Positions 1-7,062 of a stretch of DNA of 9,027 nt are shown piece by piece. Position 1 is the stretch's first letter; each line of letters begins with the position of its first letter. Below the pieces are notes generated by a model. It was not told the DNA's origin. It saw only the letters and a program-made list of their open reading frames with translations, and searched no databases. Origin of the DNA: Candidatus Zhuqueibacterota bacterium. GTDB lineage: Bacteria; Zhuqueibacterota; Zhuqueibacteria; Residuimicrobiales; Krinioviventaceae. The stretch is taken from contig RQOI01000375.1 in assembly GCA_003854995.1 (NCBI GenBank), positions 1 through 9,027 on the forward strand. Reading direction: 5' to 3'. A program made the translations under genes and the position numbers.

Positions 1-264
1 ATAATTGTAGCTGATGTCCGCCAACCACCGGTTGTACGTGAACGTCGCCTCTGATCCGTCCACCCGCGCCATACCCGCCGCGTTCCAGTACATCGACATG
101 ATGTCGTCCGCCACCGACACATACGCTCCACCCATGCCGATCGCCCGCGCCCCGATGTCAATGTTCAAAAATCCCGCCGCCGTCGTACCCACTTTTGTCA
201 CTTCCTGGGAAAACAGAAATGACGTCATGCAAAGGATCATCAGTACCAGGACTATCTTTTTCAT
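1..264 (-). CDS. PorV/PorQ family outer-membrane protein, N-terminal part (3' end outside window)
   Basis: The first 88 codons of a gene that runs off the left edge; it was read directly from the minus strand. The start is the ATG at 264, preceded by a strong AGGAG (272-276) 7 nt upstream. Residues 1-19 form a signal peptide (Lys-Lys, then a hydrophobic stretch ending FLFS) with predicted cleavage before Gln20. The mature start contains VGTTAAGFLNIDIGARAIGM, then GGAYVSVADDIMSMYWNAAG. This is the typical opening of the PorV/PorQ (UPF0164) family, which form FadL-like outer-membrane barrels. PorV in Bacteroidota binds the C-terminal domains of T9SS cargo and passes them on for surface attachment. 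The gene lies 72 bp after a gene encoding such a cargo-like protein, so a role with that partner is plausible but inferred. Whether it is PorV-like or PorQ-like cannot be decided from 88 residues. Confidence 0.88.
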   Translation of the reverse strand, partial: MKKIVLVLMILCMTSFLFSQEVTKVGTTAAGFLNIDIGARAIGMGGAYVSVADDIMSMYWNAAGMARVDGSEATFTYNRWLADISYNY

Positions 265-290
265 CGCAACTCTCCTTTATTTGGTATACC

Positions 291-328
291 GGGAACCGGA
301 TCTCCGGCTCAACGGATCTCCGGTTCCC
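291..328 (-). repeat. Nested repeat hairpin between the secreted-protein gene and the PorV-like gene
   Basis: An 11-bp direct repeat CGGATCTCCGG occurs at 297-307 and 313-323. Each copy is itself close to palindromic. The whole block also folds on itself: GGGAACCGGA (291-300) pairs with TCCGGTTCCC (319-328), followed inward by a TC/TC mismatch, a 4-bp TCCG/CGGA stem and a 6-nt loop. An 8-bp palindrome GGTATACC (283-290) lies directly next to it. The hairpin starts 8 nt after the stop codon of the upstream gene and ends 14 nt before the Shine-Dalgarno of the downstream gene. No U-tract follows on either strand, so a simple intrinsic terminator is unlikely. An mRNA-stabilising or attenuating element, or a REP-like dispersed repeat, fits better. 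Confidence 0.7.
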
Positions 329-336
329 TGCCGTCT

Positions 337-2298
337 TTATTTCACAATTGCAAACTTGCCTGTCTTTTCGCCCAACTCACCTGCATCGACATGATATATA
401 TAGATGCCGTAGGCTATATCCAAAAGGTCTTTTGTCAGCATGTTCCACACATAGGTGCCGTCCGATATGTCTGCTGAATTATGCTCTATCTCCTGCACCA
501 GCTGGCCTCGTATACTGAATATGCGTATCGTGCACTTTTGCGGCAAATGGATGAAATGCAGTTCCCGCGGTCCGCGACCGGTCGTATAGGGATTCAGCGG
601 CTCCCATGAATTCGACACCACGTACGGATTCGGCACGACCTTGATCAGATCCATCTGCGCCTTTGCCATTTCCACATCCACTTGTCGCGCCGCAGTGGTG
701 AACTCGTAGACATCGTTCGATAAAAATGGCTTGGTCGTTTTGATCTGCAACTTGTCCCCGGCCTTTGCATTCCGGTACAACGAATCCAGTCCGTCCGTCG
801 GCGCCGTCAATGTCAGCGCCCAGGTCACGATCAGCGAATCCTGCGCGTTCGGCTCCATCAGAATGATCTCATCCGTCCGGCTACGATCCGTGAACGCGGT
901 AAATTTGCCTTCCTCTCCAGCCACGAAATCCTGATCGTTAAAGCCATAGGCTACCGGCTCGCCGGTCGTCAGATTCGTCACCGTGAAATTCGTCTCCTTC
1001 ACCGGATAGATGCGCGTTGCTGACGCCACAAACTCGGTCGACATCCCGACGCCCACCTCGCCAAACTCGATCAGGTAATCGTGCGCCAAACCGGTCCCGT
1101 TGGTCCGGCTGTAGCGATAGGGCTGAAATGTATAGGTGTGCAGCAGGCTGTCATCGCTGCCGTTCATCCAATAACTGCTATCCGCCCACACGTCCAGCGC
1201 ACTGGCATTGATCAGCTTGATCACAAATCCATCCGTAATCGGATGCTCCACATCCCGCGCCAGACTCGTGCTCTTGTCGATCAGCACTTGTCCGGTCTGC
1301 GCATTGAGCAAACTGAAATTCTTCGTCCCCATCACCTGTCGACCCGCATCGTTCGACACCACCGAGTCCTCAAAGACGACCTGGTAGGTTACATTTTCCT
1401 TTATCAGCGTCGGATTCACGATCTCGTAGCCCACCGCACCCGTCGCCGTCCCGCCGTCCACCAGGGTCAGCTGCGCGATGTTCGCCTCCTTGAATCCCAA
1501 CACCGGCGCCTCAGGCTTGGCTATGCCCACGTTCCGCCCCCTCTCGACTGAGCCGTCCAGGGCGACGGCAATGTATTTCGAGCATTCCGATGGAGCGATT
1601 CCCAGCGCCGCATCGCCGCGGTCGTAGGCCGTCACCGCATAATAATAGGTCTGGCCATTGCGCGCCGTGCTGTCGACAAACGAATGGACAATCCCTGTAT
1701 CATTGCCAAGATAAAACTCTACTCCACGCACATGAATCGGATGGTAGCCGGTCTCGCCGTCCGCCAGATCAAACTGCGCCAGCGGCTTGCGATAGGCGGT
1801 TGTCCCTTGCCCGTCCGTGATCGGCAGCATATCGTTCCAGCCCGGGTCGGTCGACCGATAGATCCGGTATCCCTCAAAATCGAGCCCCGAGATCGGATCG
1901 GCCGAATACTCCGCTGCATCGTCCCAGATCAACGTCACCATGTTGTCGCCGGGTATCAGCTCTAACGTCGGGATGATAGGCGCCTTGGCAAAATTATAGT
2001 TCTCCTCATACGTCTTTTTCGCGTAATCATTGTTGGTGAACAAATCATCTTGATTGATGCCAAACATGATGCCGAGCGAGAATCGCTCAATGTTGCCGGT
2101 AGACAGTGGGAAATATCCTGATCCCAGCATCAGGTCCGTATCTGAAAGCTGGCCGTAATCATTCAACAAGCCGGGGGTGAAGCCATTCCACATTCCTTCA
2201 TCATCGGTGAAGGTTGGATTGTTCCAAATATAGATGTTAAAGGCAGTCAAGCCGATCATGTCGGATTCATTGATATCGGTCTTGTCCACGCGCGGTTC
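337..2298 (-). repeat. Diverged paralogous copy (partner: 7063-9027)
   Basis: Codons 507-1159 of the complete secreted-protein gene (653 residues) align almost end to end with the 654 visible residues of the gene at 7063-9027. Both visible segments begin EP-x-x-DK-x-DI-x-E-x-DMIGLT, and both end in the same sorting domain. DNA identity is patchy: short stretches such as 1979-2004 against 8708-8733 differ at only one of 26 bases, while other parts differ widely. This is an old duplication rather than a recent repeat. Confidence 0.85.
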
Positions 2299-3816
2299 GC
2301 CGGGCAAATAGGTGTCGTACAGACCGTACTTGTTCGGCGCTCCGGTCAAGCCCGGTATCGCGCCTGCCGGCTGCCAGCCGGACGTCGGTCGCCCGTCGCC
2401 CTCGCCAAAATCACCGGTGTTGGCGACGCCGTCCAGACCGACATCGTCGCTGGCCGCATTCCAGTCGTTGTTATTGTCGATGCCGTCATCGCGGCGTTCA
2501 TCGATGAGTAGATTGTCCTTGCCATCGTCGGTAAAATAGTCTATATACTTGCGGCCGACAAAGAGATAATTCTTTACTAAATTTGGCTCCGTGCCGTATG
2601 AATAACCGTTGCTCTCATCGATGATGCCGTTCAGATTATCATCGATCAGATTGCTTTCAATTTCCTCAAACACATCGCCGGCGTTATAATGATAAACGTT
2701 CTCCAAGTAGACAATGTCCACACCTGCGGCCGGCATGGTGGTGACGGTCCGCTCGAAAGTGGTATAGTTGATGAGAACAATGGGATCGCCGACGTTGATC
2801 ACGCGCGGGGCGAACAGCTCTTCCGTGATCACTTTGCCGGGGCCACCCAGGGCATCATCATCATCATCTATGCCGTCGTACGGATTGCCCGGGCTCTCAA
2901 AATAGGAGAAACCCTGGCAGCCGACCGGCGTCCAGCCGGTGTCGCCGATATCGTCACCATCAAAGTGCCAGCCGAGTTTCCGCTGCAGATCAAATTGTGC
3001 GCAATCATCCGAGCCGTCACCGCCGCCCTGCACACTGCGTCCAAACACGGGACCGGAGACGATGCCGAAAATCATCTTGGAATGGTTATAGGTGCCGATA
3101 TTCTTGATGTCCACCAGCTGAAAGAGCACGTCTTCGACCAGCACATTGGACCACTGAAAACCGCGCACCGTGCCGCGCAATCCCAGACCGCGGCGGTTCA
3201 CGTCGTTGCTGTCCGGGAAAAATGAAAATTCATCGTTCTGATAGTCATCAAACAGATAATAGCTCTCCTGATCGGCATTCAAGATGTCCTTGCCGAAATA
3301 GCCGTTCCACGCGCCGGGCCAGCCCGGATCAATGGCATCCTCAAATTTATCCGGCCAGGTCACCGGCCACGACTCCTCCTGATGACTCATGGCGATGCGC
3401 TGAAACTCGGGATTGGCAAATCCTGGCAGCGGTGCGTTTGTCTGCCAGCTGCCGTCTTCGCGGGTGTCGCCGGAAGAATCGCCGGTGCCGCCCGTATGAA
3501 TGCCATTGGATTCCGAGGAAATGTGCGTGATGATGCCGTTCGTATCCTTGACCTCGGCGAGAAGGAAGTAGGTGATCAGGTTGACATAGTTATGGCCCGA
3601 GTTGATCGGCCACTCGCCGATATCATCCGGGTGAATGCTGTTTCGATGGCCGACAAAGCCGTCATTATAAACGGTCGTCCGAAACTGGTTGCCAGAATGC
3701 CAGTTTCTGTAACTGTAAAGCTCGTCGCCGTGCAGCTCATCGATGGTGGTCTGGCTCAGCACCGCTGCCGGTACACTGAACAAAAATGCAAAAAGTATTG
3801 CAATGAATCTATTCAT
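337..3816 (-). CDS. Large secreted multidomain protein with FN3-like domain and T9SS type A-like sorting domain
   Basis: A complete 1159-residue protein. The ATG at 3816 is preceded by AAGGAG 9 nt upstream and lies 18 bp after the receptor stop, so the two genes are probably cotranscribed. Residues 1-21 are a signal peptide ending VLS, with Gln22 as likely first mature residue. Residues 23-300 resemble the N-terminal half of large FCB surface proteins (GEWPINSG near 67, RGLGLRGTVRGFQWSN near 209-224). Residues 314-475 hold several Asp/Asn-rich loops of calcium-binding type. Residues about 612-735 form an FN3-like domain (VTLIWD, GYRIYRS, TYYYAVTAYDRG) with a long insert. Residues about 1057-1159 form a T9SS type A/FlgD-like C-terminal domain: VVPNPY, CTIRIFSIRGQLV, GIYIYHVDAGE and a terminal GKFAIVK. 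The protein is expected to cross the outer membrane and be surface-bound or released. There is no recognisable catalytic domain; scaffold, adhesin or receptor-partner roles are possible. From residue 507 onward it is paralogous to the gene at 7063-9027. Confidence 0.9.
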   Translation of the reverse strand: MNRFIAILFAFLFSVPAAVLSQTTIDELHGDELYSYRNWHSGNQFRTTVYNDGFVGHRNSIHPDDIGEWPINSGHNYVNLITYFLLAEVKDTNGIITHISSESNGIHTGGTGDSSGDTREDGSWQTNAPLPGFANPEFQRIAMSHQEESWPVTWPDKFEDAIDPGWPGAWNGYFGKDILNADQESYYLFDDYQNDEFSFFPDSNDVNRRGLGLRGTVRGFQWSNVLVEDVLFQLVDIKNIGTYNHSKMIFGIVSGPVFGRSVQGGGDGSDDCAQFDLQRKLGWHFDGDDIGDTGWTPVGCQGFSYFESPGNPYDGIDDDDDALGGPGKVITEELFAPRVINVGDPIVLINYTTFERTVTTMPAAGVDIVYLENVYHYNAGDVFEEIESNLIDDNLNGIIDESNGYSYGTEPNLVKNYLFVGRKYIDYFTDDGKDNLLIDERRDDGIDNNNDWNAASDDVGLDGVANTGDFGEGDGRPTSGWQPAGAIPGLTGAPNKYGLYDTYLPGEPRVDKTDINESDMIGLTAFNIYIWNNPTFTDDEGMWNGFTPGLLNDYGQLSDTDLMLGSGYFPLSTGNIERFSLGIMFGINQDDLFTNNDYAKKTYEENYNFAKAPIIPTLELIPGDNMVTLIWDDAAEYSADPISGLDFEGYRIYRSTDPGWNDMLPITDGQGTTAYRKPLAQFDLADGETGYHPIHVRGVEFYLGNDTGIVHSFVDSTARNGQTYYYAVTAYDRGDAALGIAPSECSKYIAVALDGSVERGRNVGIAKPEAPVLGFKEANIAQLTLVDGGTATGAVGYEIVNPTLIKENVTYQVVFEDSVVSNDAGRQVMGTKNFSLLNAQTGQVLIDKSTSLARDVEHPITDGFVIKLINASALDVWADSSYWMNGSDDSLLHTYTFQPYRYSRTNGTGLAHDYLIEFGEVGVGMSTEFVASATRIYPVKETNFTVTNLTTGEPVAYGFNDQDFVAGEEGKFTAFTDRSRTDEIILMEPNAQDSLIVTWALTLTAPTDGLDSLYRNAKAGDKLQIKTTKPFLSNDVYEFTTAARQVDVEMAKAQMDLIKVVPNPYVVSNSWEPLNPYTTGRGPRELHFIHLPQKCTIRIFSIRGQLVQEIEHNSADISDGTYVWNMLTKDLLDIAYGIYIYHVDAGELGEKTGKFAIVK
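2392..2877 (-). other. Cluster of Asp-rich, calcium-binding-type loops within the secreted protein
   Basis: This encodes residues 314-475 of the secreted protein. Visible motifs are DGIDDDDDALGG (314-325), DDNLNGIIDE (392-401), DDGKDNLLIDERRDDGIDNN (430-449) and DDVGLDGV followed by GDFGEGDG. The D-x-N-x-N-G-x-x-D-E spacing of the second matches EF-hand/dockerin/thrombospondin-3-like Ca2+ loops; the others are looser versions. The run of five Asp is encoded by five identical GAT codons (2854-2868), a small trinucleotide repeat. The role in metal binding and folding outside the cell is inferred from the motif. Confidence 0.55.
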
Positions 3817-3834
3817 TATATGAATCTCCTTCCC

Positions 3835-6786
3835 TTAGAATCCGAGGCTCAGGCCAAGTTGAACCTGGCGCGGCGCAATGTACCATTCCGGTCTCTTGTA
3901 ATAATCCTCAACCGTCCCAATTCTGATCGGATTATAAAGGACTTCATCAGGATCAGGATCTGTGGTGTATTCCGGCGAACCTGTGTCCGAAAACACATTG
4001 GTGGCCATACGATTATCAAACAGATTATAGACATAGGCAAAAAGCATGATATTGGCTTTGCCGAGCGGAAAACGTTTCGTGACGTACAGATCGGCCTGGT
4101 ATATGTCCGGACGTCTTGCGCTGTTCTCCGGCAAAGCGGACACACCAACGCCGCCGACAAAGGCGCCTTTCGCAAAGCTCGGCGTGTAGGGCAGACCGGT
4201 GTTGAAACGACCAACTAATGACATTGTCCATGTCTGCGGGCGGAACATGAGCTGAAAATTCAACGTGTGGTTCTGATCCCAGTTCAATGGAATCAGGTTG
4301 CGCCGGGGCTCATTCTGGGCCAATTCCGCGTTATAAGCATCCGTCGGATTGGAATAGGTGCCTTCGGCGATCTGAAATGAATAGTCGACCTTGGCTGAAA
4401 ACAGATTGGTGAAACGCTGTTCACCGCGGAAGGTGATGCCGCGAACGTTGGCATAAGCCCTGTTTATATAGGTCGAATAGGCCACCACATCGCGCACCGT
4501 CCTTTTCAGCGGACCGGTGTCGACCCAGTCACGAATGTCACGATAGAACAGCGTCACGTCAATGCCCAGCCCCGGGCCAAGCTCCTGCTGCAAGCCGATC
4601 TCATACTGCGTCGTCCGCTGCGGCTCGATATTGGCATTGCCAAAGATAGTGTTTCCGCCACCGGTGTTCAACTTGAAACCCGGCGCCGCATAGAGATATT
4701 GAAAATCGGGTATCTGGAAGAAATGTCCGTATGAAAAGTGGATCACTCCCTTGTCCGTTATCGGATAGGCGATGCCGACGCGCGGGCTGATCTGCGTCTT
4801 GGCCTCCGACTTTGTCCACATGAAATCCTTGCGCTGTTCCGGCGTGTATTCCACCAGATCCTCCGGCGCCGCTCCCGGATTGATATATTTGTTCTCCGCC
4901 TTCATCGGCGTGTAGATGCTCGGATCCATGGGATCGACCGGCACATAATAATTGGAATTGAAATAGTCAAAACGCAGACCGAGGTTCATGATGATATCCC
5001 GCAGCTCGATCTTGTCCTGAACGTAAACACTCAGCTCTGCCGGCCGCCGCGGTTCGTCATAAACAGTTCGATAGAGATTTTCTTCAATCGGGATGATCGG
5101 TTGAAACGGCACAATGTCGGTGCCGTTCGAGTCCTGCGCCGCGCGCAAGGTATAGTTGTCCAGATCAAGCTCATGCAGGCGCACCTCCGCGCCACCCTTG
5201 ATCTGATGGACGTCGTTCAACTGACTGGTCAAATCAAACTTGGCGATCCAGTAGGCAGAGCTCCTGAAGTTGCGGCCGAGATCATTGCCGGCGCGCGCAT
5301 AGCTATAGGCGATCGGCGAGTTGGACGAATCGCCGGAAACATACCCCACCGGCTGATTCGGATCGACGACCCAGTTGTATTGTATGCCGTATTGCTTCAA
5401 ACTGTCGAACAGAGCAGAATTCTCTGCAGGACTGAACGTATACACGTCATGCGTCGAATCGGCAGGCACCCGCACCAGCCAGTTCGGTATCACATTCGGA
5501 TCATCGTACAAATAGCTCTCGCTGTGCGTCGACATCCGATTCACCTTCAATTCATAAAACGTGCTGTTGGATAGGACCTGGTTCAACGATAACAAATGCG
5601 TCGTCGTGTTGCCCATGCTCTTTGATAGACCGCCGGGCACAAACTTGTCGTAACGGCTAAAATAACGCGGACTAGAACTTTCAGTCGCATTGATACTGTA
5701 ACGCAATTTAATGCTCGGCGAGATCGCCCATGTCAGCTTGCCGAGGCCGGTCCAACGATTGCTTTCCTGCATCGGCACCAGCGAGCTGTCCCCCGGCAAT
5801 CCGGACGGCAAAAACCACTCGCGTCCATACAAATACCCCTCCTGCTGATAATAGCGACCATTCAAAAAGAATGACAGTTTGTCGCCAAAGCCGGGAACCG
5901 GACCGTTCAAACTGCCTTCGAGATTGTAGGTTGGATTGAACTGTGTCAAGGGATCTTCTGCCTCTGACTTGGCCTTGATCTCATTCGTCTCCGGATCCGT
6001 CTCGGCCCATACCCTTGTCAAAACCGCATACTCATCATCCGCGCTCACATAATCTCCCACATAGCCCTTGACCTCACCATGATATTGCGAGCCGCCATCT
6101 TTGGTGATGATATTGATGATGCCCGACATCGCCTGACCATATTCGGCGTTGAAGGTACCGGAAATGACCTGCAGCTCCTCGACCGCCGAATTCTCGATAG
6201 CAGCGGTGGAGCTGTTGGTGAATGCATCCGTCGTCGCCACGCCGTCCACCCAGTATGCTACTTCGCTCGAACGACCACCACGGATGTGAATGCCACCCGC
6301 ATCCACAACGCCGGCCGTCAAACCCACCAGATAGTTTGTGCTCTGCGCCGGCAACACTCGAATCTCTTCAGCGACAACCGTCGACATAGAACCGGTCATG
6401 TCCATCTGCACGACCGGTCGCTCCGCGACGACTGTCACTTCCTCCCCAGCCTCCAAAACCGTCGTATTCAACCGCACATTGCGCGTCGTCGTCAAGTCAA
6501 TGTTGACCTGCAGCCCCTCGATCCGCTGCGTCGTATAGCCCATCATCGATACCACCATGGTATAAACGCCTGGTGGCAGGTTGATGACCTGATAGTCGCC
6601 CTCCAGATCCGTCGCGTCCCCCATTGTCGTACCGGCTATGGTGACATTGACGCCTGGCAGAGGCTCATTCGTCTCCGCATCAAAAACTTTGCCCGCTATC
6701 TTGCCTGTGGTTCCTCCATAGAGCCAACTCGTGACTCCAAGAAAAAAACAGACCATGAGAACAAGACGTATCAACTGTCGCTTCAT
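3835..6786 (-). CDS. TonB-dependent receptor with carboxypeptidase-regulatory-like N-terminal domain
   Basis: A 983-residue outer-membrane receptor. I chose the ATG at 6786 because GGGAG (6795-6799) sits 8 nt upstream; a TTG at 6801 would add five residues and place this Shine-Dalgarno inside the gene. Residues 1-24 are a signal peptide. Residues 26-110 form a CarboxypepD_reg-like beta-sandwich (GKIAGKVFDAETNEPLPGVN, DLEGDYQVINLPPGVY, MMGYTTQRI). EEVTVVAERP (115-124) looks like a TonB box. The plug spans about 130-235 (IHIRGGRSSEVAYWVDGV, EELQVISGTFNAEYGQAMSG, INIITKDGG). The rest, to the terminal Phe983, is the beta-barrel (for example YELKVNRMS, SVYVQDKIELRD, VYNLFDNR). TonB-dependent receptors import a bound ligand using energy passed on from the inner membrane. 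The ligand is unknown: no SusD partner is adjacent and no substrate-specific motif is visible. The mature protein contains no cysteine. It is the first gene of the probable operon and has its own promoter region. Confidence 0.95.
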   Translation of the reverse strand: MKRQLIRLVLMVCFFLGVTSWLYGGTTGKIAGKVFDAETNEPLPGVNVTIAGTTMGDATDLEGDYQVINLPPGVYTMVVSMMGYTTQRIEGLQVNIDLTTTRNVRLNTTVLEAGEEVTVVAERPVVQMDMTGSMSTVVAEEIRVLPAQSTNYLVGLTAGVVDAGGIHIRGGRSSEVAYWVDGVATTDAFTNSSTAAIENSAVEELQVISGTFNAEYGQAMSGIINIITKDGGSQYHGEVKGYVGDYVSADDEYAVLTRVWAETDPETNEIKAKSEAEDPLTQFNPTYNLEGSLNGPVPGFGDKLSFFLNGRYYQQEGYLYGREWFLPSGLPGDSSLVPMQESNRWTGLGKLTWAISPSIKLRYSINATESSSPRYFSRYDKFVPGGLSKSMGNTTTHLLSLNQVLSNSTFYELKVNRMSTHSESYLYDDPNVIPNWLVRVPADSTHDVYTFSPAENSALFDSLKQYGIQYNWVVDPNQPVGYVSGDSSNSPIAYSYARAGNDLGRNFRSSAYWIAKFDLTSQLNDVHQIKGGAEVRLHELDLDNYTLRAAQDSNGTDIVPFQPIIPIEENLYRTVYDEPRRPAELSVYVQDKIELRDIIMNLGLRFDYFNSNYYVPVDPMDPSIYTPMKAENKYINPGAAPEDLVEYTPEQRKDFMWTKSEAKTQISPRVGIAYPITDKGVIHFSYGHFFQIPDFQYLYAAPGFKLNTGGGNTIFGNANIEPQRTTQYEIGLQQELGPGLGIDVTLFYRDIRDWVDTGPLKRTVRDVVAYSTYINRAYANVRGITFRGEQRFTNLFSAKVDYSFQIAEGTYSNPTDAYNAELAQNEPRRNLIPLNWDQNHTLNFQLMFRPQTWTMSLVGRFNTGLPYTPSFAKGAFVGGVGVSALPENSARRPDIYQADLYVTKRFPLGKANIMLFAYVYNLFDNRMATNVFSDTGSPEYTTDPDPDEVLYNPIRIGTVEDYYKRPEWYIAPRQVQLGLSLGF

Positions 6787-6794
6787 GTTGTGAG

Positions 6795-6799
6795 CTCCC
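6795..6799 (-). promoter_or_regulatory. Ribosome binding site that fixes the receptor start
   Basis: GGGAG on the minus strand lies 8 nt before the ATG at 6786. It supports this ATG over the in-frame TTG at 6801, which overlaps the site. Confidence 0.7.
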
Positions 6800-6938
6800 A
6801 ATGAATTATTTTCTGAATTTTCTCATTTTCCGACAAAAATGAATGAAATATGCTGCTTGTCTGATTTAAAATGAAGCATGCCGGAGAAGATATAGTTAAA
6901 GAACATTTCACAATGGCATAAAGCTAGAAAAAAATCTG

Positions 6939-6947
6939 ATTATAGCA
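6939..6947 (-). promoter_or_regulatory. Candidate extended -10 promoter for the receptor operon
   Basis: The minus strand reads TGCTATAAT, a perfect TGn-TATAAT extended -10. An A/T tract (AAAATTTTTT, 6951-6960) lies just upstream. No good -35 box is present at 16-18 bp, which is acceptable for an extended -10. Transcription would begin near 6932, giving a leader of about 145 nt. The match is to the sigma-70 consensus; the typical Bacteroidota TAnnTTTG box was not found here. Confidence 0.5.
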
Positions 6948-6980
6948 ACTAAAAAATTTTAAAATGCCGTTTTCGGGTGG

Positions 6981-7009
6981 AGAATATCTTTTCAAGTTAG
7001 CGCTTTCAA
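6981..7009 (-). promoter_or_regulatory. Second, weaker promoter candidate
   Basis: On the minus strand TTGAAA (7004-7009) is followed after 17 bp by TATTCT (6981-6986): five of six and four of six consensus bases. The -35 element belongs to a short repeat, AGTTGAAA then ACTTGAAA 14 bp further on, around an AGCGCT palindrome, which could also be an operator. It is an alternative to the extended -10 site downstream. Confidence 0.25.
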
Positions 7010-7020
7010 CTGAGATCAGA

Positions 7021-7049
7021 ATGAATGGCGACGGCTTGTCGCCATTCAT
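7021..7049 (-). terminator. Perfect 12-bp hairpin after the upstream secreted-protein gene
   Basis: ATGAATGGCGAC (7021-7032) and GTCGCCATTCAT (7038-7049) are exact reverse complements around a 5-nt loop. The hairpin begins 13 nt after the TGA stop at 7063-7065. On the minus strand it is followed by TCTGATCTCAG, not by a run of T, so it is not a classical intrinsic terminator. Position and strength still favour a role in ending the transcript or protecting its 3' end. Confidence 0.6.
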
Positions 7050-7062
7050 CCTCTGCAAAAAA

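Larger units (their letters stand above)
6787..7062. other. Intergenic region between the upstream paralogue and the receptor gene
   Basis: A 276-bp AT-rich region without a credible gene. From right to left it holds the terminator-like hairpin of the upstream gene, two candidate promoters, and a receptor leader of about 145 nt. Just before the ribosome binding site the leader carries three GAAAAT units on the minus strand (6825-6830, 6817-6822, 6808-6813), spaced 8 and 9 nt apart. I see no recognisable riboswitch fold in it. Confidence 0.7.

Noticed and set aside
2853..2868. CAT/ATC trinucleotide run as a microsatellite or CRISPR-like signal
   Set aside because: Only five units, in frame, coding Asp within an acidic calcium-type loop; it is noted as a feature of the protein, not an independent element.
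3382..4218. 278-codon open frame on the plus strand
   Set aside because: It runs antisense across the ends of two well-supported minus-strand genes, has no recognisable domain, and its composition is that of a reverse-frame shadow.
4738..5574. 278-codon plus-strand open frame
   Set aside because: It lies wholly inside the receptor gene on the opposite strand; the Arg/His/Ile-rich product resembles no protein family and follows from the codon use of the real gene.
6799..6801. TTG start for the receptor, adding five residues
   Set aside because: It overlaps the GGGAG that best serves the ATG at 6786, and the shorter form begins with a normal signal peptide (MKRQ).
6079..6804. 241-codon plus-strand open frame covering the receptor N-terminus
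   Set aside because: Antisense to the conserved signal peptide, regulatory domain and plug of the receptor; no credible protein features.
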